This document shows, piece after piece, positions 8,709 through 15,205 of a stretch of DNA of 64,000 bases. The DNA is taken from contig NZ_AP018823.1 of assembly GCF_002217795.2 (NCBI RefSeq), positions 2,046,001-2,110,000 on the forward strand, read 5' to 3'. Each line of letters opens with the position of its first letter. Position 1 is the first letter of the stretch. This DNA is from Aquitalea magnusonii (GTDB taxonomy: Bacteria; Pseudomonadota; Gammaproteobacteria; Burkholderiales; Chromobacteriaceae). The notes beneath the pieces were generated by a model, which made no database searches, was not told the DNA's origin, and worked only from the letters and a program-made list of their open reading frames with translations. The translations under genes were made by a program, and so were the position numbers.

Positions 8709-8759
8709 CATACAAAATAAATTGACCAACACCACCCATCAGGTATGCATTTTTGTATG
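8709..8759. promoter_or_regulatory. Inverted repeat in the SDR/LysR divergent control region
   Basis: CATACAAAA (8709-8717) and TTTTGTATG (8751-8759) form a perfect 9-bp inverted repeat between the two divergent genes, the right arm touching the LysR start. This is a likely site for binding or autoregulation by the regulator. Confidence 0.5.
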
Positions 8760-9674
8760 GATAACGCTATTGGCTGGGAACTCTATCGCTCATTCCTCAG
8801 CGTGCTGCAGGAAGGCTCCTTATCCGGTGCCGCGCGTGCGCTGGGCATCACGCAACCCACCGCAGGCCGTCATATCGCCGCACTGGAAAAAGCGCTGGGA
8901 TTTGCCCTGTTTACGCGTTCGCAGTCGGGCCTGATCCCCACTGCGGCAGCCTTGGAACTGCGCAGCCACGCCGAATCCATGCACAGCGCTGCTGCAGCCC
9001 TGCAACGGGCAGCCGAAAGCCACGGCAGCGGCGTGCAAGGCACGGTACGCATTTCAGCCAGCGAGGTAATTGGTGTTGAAGTTTTGCCGCCCATCATCGC
9101 GCGCTTGCAGCAGCAACATCCGCAACTGAAGGTAGAACTGGTATTGACCAACCGGGTGCAGGATCTGCTGCAGCGCGAGGCCGACATTGCCGTGCGCATG
9201 ACCAAGCCGCAGCAGGATGCGCTGATTGCACGACACATCGGTGATGTCATGCTGGGCTTGCATGCGCATCAAGACTACCTGGAGCGCTGCGGCACACCGG
9301 CAACGCTGGACGAATTGGCCACGCACACCCTGATCGGCTTCGACAAGGAAACACCCTTCCTGCGCGCCGCAGCAAAAGCACTGCCGATACCGACACCGGG
9401 CGGTTTCTCGCTGAGAACCGACAACGATATCGCCCAACTGGCGCTGATCCGTGCCGCATGCGGCATCGGCGTGTGCCAGATTGCACTCGCCCGGCGCGAT
9501 GCAGCGCTGGTGCGGCTGCTACCGCAGCAGTTTGCACTCAGCCTGGCTACCTGGATTGTGATGCACGAAGACTTACGCAGCACACCACGCTGCAAAGTCA
9601 CCTTCGATGCGCTGATCAACGGCCTGCAAGCACACATCCAGCAAGGACAGCCACCGCACGGCACCAGCCAGTAA
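8757..9674 (+). CDS. LysR-family transcriptional regulator
   Basis: This protein of about 305 residues has an N-terminal winged helix-turn-helix (GSLSGAARALGITQPTAGRH, residues 20-40) and a C-terminal effector-binding domain of the periplasmic-binding-protein fold (GTVRISASEVIGVEVLPPII onward). It is divergent from the SDR gene, the usual LysR arrangement for control of the neighbour. The ATG at 8757 gives the standard family N terminus; an in-frame ATG at 8745 is possible, and neither has a well-placed ribosome-binding site. The C terminus is rich in Gln and His. The inducer is unknown. Confidence 0.85.
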   Translation: MDNAIGWELYRSFLSVLQEGSLSGAARALGITQPTAGRHIAALEKALGFALFTRSQSGLIPTAAALELRSHAESMHSAAAALQRAAESHGSGVQGTVRISASEVIGVEVLPPIIARLQQQHPQLKVELVLTNRVQDLLQREADIAVRMTKPQQDALIARHIGDVMLGLHAHQDYLERCGTPATLDELATHTLIGFDKETPFLRAAAKALPIPTPGGFSLRTDNDIAQLALIRAACGIGVCQIALARRDAALVRLLPQQFALSLATWIVMHEDLRSTPRCKVTFDALINGLQAHIQQGQPPHGTSQ

Positions 9675-9868
9675 CAAGGCCGCCACCAAAGCGCAGCATG
9701 CTCCCCTCACCACCCGTGCCGGAAGAGCGTGTATGCCAAGCGCGGCAAACCGCTTGCGTCCGCGTAGCGTGAATTAAGCCGCAGCCGGGTTTCGGCCCTG
9801 GACAGTGACGGTCAGTCTTGAAAAGCAGATATTCAGAAAGGTCTGGCTTCACCAGCCTGCGTGGCTTG

Positions 9869-10045
9869 TCACACAGGGCCGTTGGATGATGACTCAGGTA
9901 TCTTGGCAAGCGACAGCACATGAATGCCTTCAACAATTGGCAGACCGACACCAGCCGACAAGGGATACTCCGCTACCTCCCCGGTAAGTACATAACCACG
10001 CCGCTGGTAGAACGCCAGGAGTTCTGGCCGTGAAGACAGAACCGA
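9869..10045 (-). pseudogene. C-terminal fragment of a GNAT acetyltransferase
   Basis: Minus-strand codons 10045 to 9869 encode SVLSSRPELLAFYQRRGY and 40 further residues, then a stop. This is the typical end of a GNAT N-acetyltransferase, the last beta strands with the FYxRRGY motif. It has no start of its own. The matching first 127 codons lie at 10930-11310; joining the two after deletion of 10052-10929 and one CATATT copy gives an uninterrupted 185-codon frame. It is almost certainly the displaced 3' end of that gene. Confidence 0.8.
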
Positions 10046-10125
10046 CATATTGAGTAGCGATGCCTTGTATGGTATTAGACTCCAGCAAATGTCCAACTCC
10101 GAATATTTCTATCCGTCGACGCCAA

Positions 10126-10158
10126 TAAAAAAAGGCACCATCCGTGGATAGTGCCTTT
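10126..10158 (-). terminator. Intrinsic terminator of the inserted secreted-protein gene
   Basis: AAAGGCAC (10131-10138) pairs with GTGCCTTT (10151-10158) around a 12-base loop, and the minus strand continues in T. It lies just downstream of the stop at 10176. Confidence 0.85.
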
Positions 10159-10175
10159 CTGTGTGTGGCGGGTAC

Positions 10176-10808
10176 TTAATTTGCAGGGAAGGGCTGAGTA
10201 TCTGGCGTGGTGTACTTGATCAATTCCGTCTTTACCCAATTATAACGTCTACCGAGCAGATCGGCATACGAGGATTCAATTTTCACGAATGAACCAATTG
10301 AAGGTGCATACCAACACACCTCTTGCCATGGCCCGCGCCGGTTGGTTTCATCACTATACCATGAGCCATTCCTCTTGATTCGGTATGTATCAAAAACACC
10401 GGCCTTGGTTTCCACCTTTTCAGTAGCTTGGACAGAAACAGTTACCGGACCAATACGATCTTGGTATACATGTTCTTCGCCAACCGTGAGTGGCCACTTA
10501 AAGATTTGATACTCGGTGATATCACCGGTTTTTTTGTTTACAGCAAAGCTGTTCAGGTCTTTGTTCTGGAAGAACTTGTAGTTCCCTTCATTGTTGATGC
10601 CGTCGTAAGCGTACTTGCCATTTTTCATGCCCTTGAAAGTCAGTGTCCAGTGCTGTTTCTCTATCCCTGTAAAACCATCTACTCGCTGAAACTCATATGT
10701 GGAACCGGGTGTCAGAACGGGGGGCATGACATCCGCCGCATTGGCTGAGAGCACAGTAAACATGGCTACTGCGATCAGGATGGCTTTGGCTTTAATGGTG
10801 GTTTTCAT
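10176..10808 (-). CDS. Secreted protein of unknown function
   Basis: The 210-residue product starts with a clear signal peptide (MKTTIKAKAILIAVAMFTVL, likely cleaved after ANA) and continues as a polar, beta-rich mature domain with several Trp and Tyr and no membrane helix. I do not recognise the family. There is a single Cys in the mature part (EVCWYAP). The gene is alone in the segment that splits the acetyltransferase gene and has its own terminator. Its base composition is lower in GC than the flanking genes, in line with recent arrival. An export or periplasmic role is all that can be said. Confidence 0.7.
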   Translation of the reverse strand: MKTTIKAKAILIAVAMFTVLSANAADVMPPVLTPGSTYEFQRVDGFTGIEKQHWTLTFKGMKNGKYAYDGINNEGNYKFFQNKDLNSFAVNKKTGDITEYQIFKWPLTVGEEHVYQDRIGPVTVSVQATEKVETKAGVFDTYRIKRNGSWYSDETNRRGPWQEVCWYAPSIGSFVKIESSYADLLGRRYNWVKTELIKYTTPDTQPFPAN

Positions 10809-10929
10809 GGCTACTTCTTTCTAATCAGCGATCTGTTATTAACACTATACCGACCCGACAATACCAAATCCATAGAGGTTCTGGGTGGAGTAAAATCTAG
10901 ATTAACCTGAATTGTCTTCACAATCGCAT

Positions 10930-11310
10930 CATATTAAATCCGCAATCGCTATCGAATAAATGTTCGGTGGCGTATGCCTCAGCATGACGCAGCATTTGCT
11001 TGCCAAGACCTTGGGCCTGCATGGCGGGATCAGTCGCCAGCATGCCGATGTAAGCGCCAGACCGGTCTCCTTGCACATGTACACAAGCGACAATCTTAGG
11101 CCCGAGGCACAACAGCAGAATCGTGGACTGTTCGTGAAGTAGCGAAAGAACTTGCTCAGCAGTCGTTCTTGCGCCAGCAATCAGATTCGCCTCGTGAGTC
11201 CAGCCCGCCTCTTGCGGCGAGGGACGGTAGGCTCGGTTGACAAGAGTGGCAATTTCTTGCGCATCGGCTTCACCCGCAATGCGTAGTTCAAATGACATTC
11301 GCGCTTTCAT
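10930..11310 (-). pseudogene. N-terminal fragment of a GNAT acetyltransferase
   Basis: Starting at the ATG at 11310 (or the ATG four codons later), the frame encodes the first half of a GNAT fold. Residues 5-45 resemble the N-terminal strand-helix, and DPAMQAQGLGKQMLRHAEAYA contains the acetyl-CoA-binding Q/R-x-x-G-x-G/A motif. The natural frame is broken after FNM at 10930; beyond it only three foreign codons precede a stop at 10918. The missing beta strands with FYQRRGY are at 9869-10045. Without them the protein is probably inactive. Confidence 0.8.
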
Positions 11311-11340
11311 GGCTTAAGCCAGCTGATATTGATATTTACA

Positions 11341-11580
11341 TGCCACTTCCGCGCGGCGGACGGGAAAGAGGGCTTGCCTGGCCAAGCCCTCCTTCACCGC
11401 CAAGGCCACCCCGGCAAGTATGGCCTGCGGCGGCCCGACAGGACCCGACCGAGGCGAGGCGCGCCTGAACTCGCGATTTGCTAACGTCAAATCGCTCAGA
11501 CATTGCAGGCGATTACTTACCTCGCCCCGGCCACCCGTCGGCATGCTTGACGGGGCCCAGTGGGCGCGTTGGTGCGGTGG
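11341..11580. repeat. 240-bp direct repeat, copy 1
   Basis: This block recurs in the same orientation at 14494-14733 with scattered substitutions (roughly 90 percent identical by eye). It contains an inverted repeat GAGGGCTTG / CAAGCCCTC near 11368-11391 and a second GCGATTT / AAATCGC near 11473-11496. No transposase or credible coding frame is present. The two copies bracket the cassette-like genes. Confidence 0.85.
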
Positions 11581-11669
11581 GGAATCAAGCAGATAAGACG
11601 ATTCCGGATGCTACCAAATTGATTTCTGCTTACGACCCAAAGCAGTCTATGCCCTCATGAAAAAGTAGG

Positions 11670-11736
11670 CACTAACGTTTGAATTCATCCGACTGCGCGG
11701 CATTTCGCGCAGGTCCAGTGGAATGATGGGTTGGGA
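11670..11736 (-). other. attC-like recombination site
   Basis: Right after the stop of the upstream gene (minus strand) comes TCCCAAC (11736-11730), then an imperfect stem centred on CTGCGCG / CGCGCAG, and 67 bp later AAACGTTAGTG (R' box 11676-11670). Size and arrangement match integron attC sites, RYYYAAC to GTTRRRY, with one mismatch in each box. No integrase gene is visible, so this would be part of an integrase-less cassette cluster. Confidence 0.55.
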
Positions 11737-11742
11737 AGCATT

Positions 11743-12627
11743 TCATTCTTCGCTCTCTGTGTCGGCTGCCTGCGGCATGGCAGGCGGAAATGAAGACGAC
11801 GGCTTTGTACTCAACTCTAGGAGCCGCGCAAATATCTTTTCCTCTGCGTTCAATGGTGCTTGCATGTTCTGTTGCCCAAAGAACGTAGCAAGGAAGCCGC
11901 AACCAGCGTGCAGCACTCCGATGAATATCTCTTCCAGATGACGCACGGTCGCGGCTTGAAATGCCTTAGTAGTTCTTTCGCCCTTCAAATGCGCGGAGTA
12001 GAAGTAGCTTGCACCGAAGGGAGAGCCGTGAATGATCTCGGATGAAAGAGAGTAGATCAGACCATAAGCTGCAAGTAGGCGTGACCCAGATCGCCGTCCC
12101 GCTAATTCGCCTACTCTCCTTATTCGGCTAGGCACATCGAGGTTAGTCCACGAGCCGTTACCCTTACCACTGAACTCGGGATACTTCTGCGTGAGCGTGG
12201 CCTGGGGATCAGGGTCTGAGCGAACTTCAATCGAGAACTCACCGCTCCCAAATTTCCGATTGTGGTGACGCCAAGCAGCAAAGTCGATGTACCGGATGGC
12301 TCGTGCGGCAACATTGTCCGATTCGGCCAAGAGATAGCTAGCGTTTACGAAGGATTCGATTGCCGATCTAGCGACCGGATACGCATCTCGAACCGGGATG
12401 CCGCGAAGCTTCGCCACATGCAGCAACGTTTCAAATGACTGACCTGCGGCCATAGCCAGAAACGTGCTTGTGCGCCGTTGTCCGTCACCAAGCGTACAAG
12501 TTAGCTTTTCCCCTTCGAAGCTTGCTGGGCCCTCCGACGCGACGAAAAGCGCGAGACGAAGAAATTCCTGCTGGAGCATGGCCAAGCCGCGCAGTGCATC
12601 AAGGAGCGGAAGCTCTTCGGTATCCAT
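11743..12627 (-). CDS. Hypothetical protein, possibly DUF5677-like
   Basis: This 294-residue soluble, mostly alpha-helical protein has no signal peptide or membrane helix. The stretch around residues 75-105 (RDAYPVARSAIESFVNASYL) and the later LSSEIIHGSPFG resemble DUF5677-type proteins, helical proteins of unknown function that often occur in defence or mobile contexts; this is from memory of the family pattern and is uncertain. It is followed directly by an attC-like site and preceded by a core-like GTTGGGC at 12651, so it looks like an integron gene cassette. GC content is lower than in the chromosomal neighbours. No strong ribosome-binding site precedes the ATG. Confidence 0.65.
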   Translation of the reverse strand: MDTEELPLLDALRGLAMLQQEFLRLALFVASEGPASFEGEKLTCTLGDGQRRTSTFLAMAAGQSFETLLHVAKLRGIPVRDAYPVARSAIESFVNASYLLAESDNVAARAIRYIDFAAWRHHNRKFGSGEFSIEVRSDPDPQATLTQKYPEFSGKGNGSWTNLDVPSRIRRVGELAGRRSGSRLLAAYGLIYSLSSEIIHGSPFGASYFYSAHLKGERTTKAFQAATVRHLEEIFIGVLHAGCGFLATFFGQQNMQAPLNAEEKIFARLLELSTKPSSSFPPAMPQAADTESEE

Positions 12628-12650
12628 TACGAGGAACTAAAAAATGATGG

Positions 12651-12657
12651 GTTGGGC
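12651..12657 (-). other. attC core-like box
   Basis: The plus strand reads GTTGGGC (minus GCCCAAC) two bases after the stop of the gene at 12659. The flanking TGATGGGTTGGG is shared with the site at 11725-11735. The rest of the attC is missing, so this is probably a truncated site. Confidence 0.4.
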
Positions 12658-12658
12658 A

Positions 12659-12976
12659 TCACTTGTTGGCGGCGGGCTTCCAATATGACTTCTCTTCCTC
12701 AGTCAGACCGGCAAGGATACGGTTGGCAATGCTTACAAGTTCTGCCGGAGAATTTCCGAAAGCTCGGTAGTTGGACAATACGTATCTCTTTACCGTATTA
12801 GGCCACCGACCATCATGATCAGCTTCCGCAATCGTCGATTTTGCCGTTTGATAATTTCCGTATCTGGCACCCATTGCCTGTTCGAGCGCCTTTTCAAAAG
12901 CGCCGAAGGACCATTCATCAGTCCTTGCCTCGAATTGATCCAATACTTGAACTTTGGTTTTGGAAAGCTTGCTCAT
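12659..12976 (-). CDS. Small hypothetical protein (cassette-borne)
   Basis: I start this 105-residue protein at the ATG at 12976 because AGGAG lies seven bases upstream; an ATG at 13018 would run through the attC-like box. It begins MSKLSKTKVQVLDQFEAR and is predicted alpha-helical and soluble, with a basic middle part (RWPNTVKRYVLSNYRAFGN). I do not recognise a family. It sits between attC-like boxes at 12651 and 13013, as expected of an integron cassette. The strong ribosome-binding site and clean boundaries support a real gene. Confidence 0.65.
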   Translation of the reverse strand: MSKLSKTKVQVLDQFEARTDEWSFGAFEKALEQAMGARYGNYQTAKSTIAEADHDGRWPNTVKRYVLSNYRAFGNSPAELVSIANRILAGLTEEEKSYWKPAANK

Positions 12977-13012
12977 AAGAACTCCTGTGATCTCAGTACT
13001 CGTAATGGTGAT

Positions 13013-13091
13013 GCCCAACGTTCAAGGTCAGGGGCGCTGCACGGCTTTATTGCGCAGCGTCTCCTGCACCGCAGGGTCGGGCCTTATTGGC
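13013..13091 (-). other. attC-like site overlapping the end of the upstream gene
   Basis: On the minus strand GTTGGGC (13019-13013) is preceded by an imperfect stem: 13026-13042 pairs with 13052-13070 through GGT/ACC, CAGG/CCTG and CGCTGC/GCAGCG, with unpaired bases typical of attC. The distal box (TATTGGC on the plus strand, 13085-13091) is degenerate. The last 20 codons of the gene at 13028 lie inside the stem. Confidence 0.45.
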
Positions 13092-14059
13092 GTCCCGAAG
13101 AAAGACTTCTCGGCTTCCTTCCTCATTTCCGAGAACGGCGGCAGATTGTGTTCTTTCAAGAATAGCTTCGCAGCCTCAATATTGACCTGTGTCTGCCCCG
13201 ACCATGGTTCGTTCCAATCTTCCGAAATATACAGAGCGGGCTTCTCGGAAAGAGGTTCTAGCCGGCCATCTCGCATAACCATTTCTTGCACCTGATGCAG
13301 ATGAGGCCCAACGTAACCGGCGTTGTCGATTACCCACGAAAATTGGAGGACACGCTGTCCGTTGCGATCAGCAACGTGAAATCCATTGGCGAAGGTGATC
13401 GTCTCCGACGTATTGCTAATGGCGTCATACATTACCCCCGTTGTTTGGAACGCGCTGTAGGGGGTTAGCGAGACAACTTCAAGGCCTTCGATCTTTGTTG
13501 GATACGGCGTCTTGGTAAGCAGTTCTCCGCGAGGATTCAAGATCAATACGCTTACGAGTTTGTCGTAGTGCAGTGAATATATCTGGTTGGAAAACGTAAC
13601 AACGACTTCCGGAATGTCGTCACCATCAAGATCGACGACCTCATATTCGGCAGAAGTAGGGATGCGAAAATCGGTCAGTGGCGCTGTCGGCGGATAGTCC
13701 CGAAATCGCTGGTCCTTGGCAGAGTGGAATATCTCAAGCGTCTTCATTGGACGCCGGTCCGATAGGATTGTGACTATGTCTGGCTCCCCCTTGGTAGGGT
13801 CTGGGTCCTGCAACCACTCTGGAACCGTGCGCCGATTGCTCTTAATCTCGACGGCTAACGGCTTCTTGAATTCAGCAACTCTTTCGGACCACTCCTTCAA
13901 CGGCTTAATGAGATCCTGAAAAAATCCCGCCCAAAAGCCGATGACCGAAACAACGAGAACTAGCCCGCTAAGCGGTTGCCACCAATGTTTCGAGCAATAC
14001 GGAAACTTCCCGGTGTTCTTGCAGCGTTGTTTAGCCTTTGTTATTCCGAAGCAGCGCAT
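13028..14059 (-). CDS. Hypothetical membrane protein with N-terminal zinc knuckle
   Basis: The 343-residue product has three visible parts. Residues 1-26 form a Cys/His cluster (MRCFGITKAKQRCKNTG then YCSKH) resembling small zinc-binding knuckles. Residues 30-50 are one membrane helix. The rest is a large, probably extracytoplasmic or beta-rich domain with the repeat-like motif YEVVDLDGDDIPEVVVTF at about residues 138-155, similar to an FG-GAP calcium-binding strand. I do not recognise the whole family. The gene starts just after a core-like GTTGGGC at 14071 and ends within an attC-like site, so it fits a gene cassette. GC content is below that of the neighbouring core genes. Confidence 0.65.
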   Translation of the reverse strand: MRCFGITKAKQRCKNTGKFPYCSKHWWQPLSGLVLVVSVIGFWAGFFQDLIKPLKEWSERVAEFKKPLAVEIKSNRRTVPEWLQDPDPTKGEPDIVTILSDRRPMKTLEIFHSAKDQRFRDYPPTAPLTDFRIPTSAEYEVVDLDGDDIPEVVVTFSNQIYSLHYDKLVSVLILNPRGELLTKTPYPTKIEGLEVVSLTPYSAFQTTGVMYDAISNTSETITFANGFHVADRNGQRVLQFSWVIDNAGYVGPHLHQVQEMVMRDGRLEPLSEKPALYISEDWNEPWSGQTQVNIEAAKLFLKEHNLPPFSEMRKEAEKSFFGTPIRPDPAVQETLRNKAVQRP

Positions 14060-14070
14060 ATCGTTATGAG

Positions 14071-14077
14071 GCCCAAC
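14071..14077 (-). other. attC core-like box upstream of the zinc-knuckle gene
   Basis: GTTGGGC on the minus strand, 11 bases before the ATG at 14059, in the same AACGTTGGGC-like context as at 13013. It would be the recombination point in front of this cassette. Confidence 0.4.
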
Positions 14078-14080
14078 GTG

Positions 14081-14108
14081 AAATATACACCTTTGCAGGT
14101 GTATATTT
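14081..14108. repeat. Perfect 12-bp inverted repeat
   Basis: AAATATACACCT (14081-14092) and AGGTGTATATTT (14097-14108) flank a 4-base loop. It abuts the core-like box at 14071 and could be the stem of a short attC or an independent hairpin. Confidence 0.7.
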
Positions 14109-14168
14109 GGTTTGTCTGTGTATAACCAAGAATGATATGGATCGCCCCCGCTTTAATAGAGATGTTTT

Positions 14169-14195
14169 AGGCTGCTTTCAACATGACAGCAGCCT
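14169..14195 (+). repeat. Hairpin, weak terminator candidate
   Basis: AGGCTGCT (14169-14176) pairs with AGCAGCCT (14188-14195) around 11 bases and is followed by TCTTCTTCT. It resembles a weak rightward terminator, but no rightward gene precedes it. Confidence 0.4.
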
Positions 14196-14343
14196 TCTTC
14201 TATCTGGTGTGCGATAGACGGCTGAGGCCGATCTTGAGGCCTCGGTCCCATATCTCGGCAATGACCGCTCTTGGCCGAAAGCAGTCATACTAGCACAATG
14301 GCATAGAATAATCTTGACCTTCATCTGGCGTGCTACCTGCACG

Positions 14344-14420
14344 GCGGGTCGCCTCTGCTTTGGGTACTTTCTTTTTGGCGAAACAAAAGTAAAGTACCTC
14401 GACGGCGGGGCGAGACCCGC
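14344..14420. repeat. Long interspersed inverted repeat
   Basis: Nested arms GCGGGTC (14344-14350) with GACCCGC (14414-14420) and GGTACTTT (14363-14370) with AAAGTACC (14391-14398) form a 77-base hairpin. The GTACTTTCTTTTTGGC type of sequence is, from memory, a common extragenic repeat in proteobacteria. Confidence 0.65.
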
Positions 14421-14493
14421 GAAGTTGCATTTACCTTTGATTTTAAAAGAGAAAGCCGTGATGAAAATCCGCTCACGCGGATGATGATTTAAG

Positions 14494-14733
14494 TGCCGCT
14501 TCCGCGTGGCGGACGGGAAGGAGGGCTTGCCTGGCCAAGCCCTCTTTCACCTCCAAGGCCACCCAGCAAGCATGGCCTGCGGCTGCCCGACAGGCCCCGC
14601 CCGGTGCGAGGCGCGCCTGAACTCGCGATTAGCTAAGGTCAAATCGCTCAGACATTGCAGGCGATTACTTACCTCGCCCCGGCCCGCCCGTCGGCATGCT
14701 TGACGGGGCCCAGTGGGCGCGTCGGCACGGTGG
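14494..14733. repeat. 240-bp direct repeat, copy 2
   Basis: Second copy of the repeat at 11341-11580, same orientation, with substitutions but hardly any length change. The shared hairpin arms around AGGGCTTG/CAAGCCCT are retained. The two copies flank a segment of about 3 kb that holds the cassette-like genes. Confidence 0.85.
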
Positions 14734-14767
14734 TTTTTCAATGGGGGAAATGGATTTATTCGAGAGC

Positions 14768-14822
14768 GTTTCGCGGTGGATCGCCCCTTCGGGGCATCCA
14801 CCCTACGCGCGGTGAAACGCAG
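14768..14822. repeat. GGTGGAT/ATCCACC-type hairpin repeat
   Basis: GCGGTGGAT and ATCCACCCTACGC arms surround a CGCCCC-TTCG-GGGC core, with outer GCGTTTC and GAAACGC arms. This is a familiar kind of proteobacterial extragenic repeat; it has no coding value. Confidence 0.6.
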
Positions 14823-14885
14823 CAGGCGCTCACGCCCTAAGCACTCTTCATGACATCGCTGTGTGATACAGGAGGTAAAAGTAGA

Positions 14886-14908
14886 CATGCCCGCATTATG
14901 CGGGCATG
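14886..14908. repeat. Perfect 11-bp palindrome
   Basis: CATGCCCGCAT (14886-14896) and ATGCGGGCATG (14898-14908) with a single central base. No T run on either side, so not an intrinsic terminator. Confidence 0.6.
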
Positions 14909-15205
14909 GGCAGTACAAAAAATGCAGTCAGGGGCTCACTTTTAAGACGCTTGAAAACAATGAACACGGTTCAGTTGTTGTTTGTATAACACGGCGTGTA
15001 TTTTCGTACCCACTCAGTAAGCAAAGACAGCGGGTAGGCAGAACTATTTAAACAGTGATCATGATCAATCGTTTTGGACACACTGGCTGTCAAGCCTGAA
15101 CAGTCATGTGTGGTAAGGCTTACTTTTACTCCAGCGCAGCGCCAGAAAGCAGGCTAACTAGTGATAGTCAGCCTCTGCGCTTACATTAATCCAAGCACTG
15201 GCATT

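Larger units (their letters stand above)
9675..10175. other. Gap holding the 3' remnant of a split acetyltransferase
   Basis: 9675-9868 shows no gene or clear signal. 9869-10045 is the C-terminal piece of an acetyltransferase gene, 10046-10051 is one copy of a 6-bp duplication, and 10052-10175 belongs to the inserted segment, including a terminator. Confidence 0.6.
10052..10929. mobile_element. 878-bp insertion splitting the acetyltransferase gene
   Basis: The segment lies between two copies of CATATT (10046-10051 and 10930-10935). Removing it with one copy restores the acetyltransferase frame exactly. It carries one secreted-protein gene with its own terminator and no transposase. Its ends share only a short offset GCGAT in inverted orientation, so the mobility mechanism is unknown; a non-autonomous element or a target-site-duplicating insertion is inferred. 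Confidence 0.55.
11311..11742. other. Gap with a 240-bp repeat and an attC-like site
   Basis: It holds the first copy of a 240-bp repeat (11341-11580), about 90 bp without a recognisable feature, and the attC-like site at 11670-11736. The short open frames here are not convincing. Confidence 0.6.
14060..15205. other. Gene-free region rich in repeats and hairpins
   Basis: This 1.1-kb stretch holds a core-like box (14071-14077), a 12-bp palindromic hairpin (14081-14108), a stem at 14169-14195, a GAGGCC/GGCCTC stem near 14223-14242, a long inverted repeat (14344-14420), a small ATCCGC/GCGGAT hairpin near 14467, the second 240-bp repeat (14494-14733), a GGTGGAT-type repeat (14768-14822) and a palindrome at 14886-14908. 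From 14910 to 15205 I see nothing clear. No credible gene is present. Confidence 0.6.

Noticed and set aside
10046..10935. The 878-bp insert as another integron cassette
   Set aside because: Neither junction has a GTTRRRY/RYYYAAC pair, and the 6-bp duplication suits a transposition-like event better.
11314..11544. Short minus-strand frame within the 240-bp repeat (also in the second copy)
   Set aside because: The two copies differ by substitutions that do not preserve protein sequence, and hairpins fill the region. It is probably a non-coding repeat.
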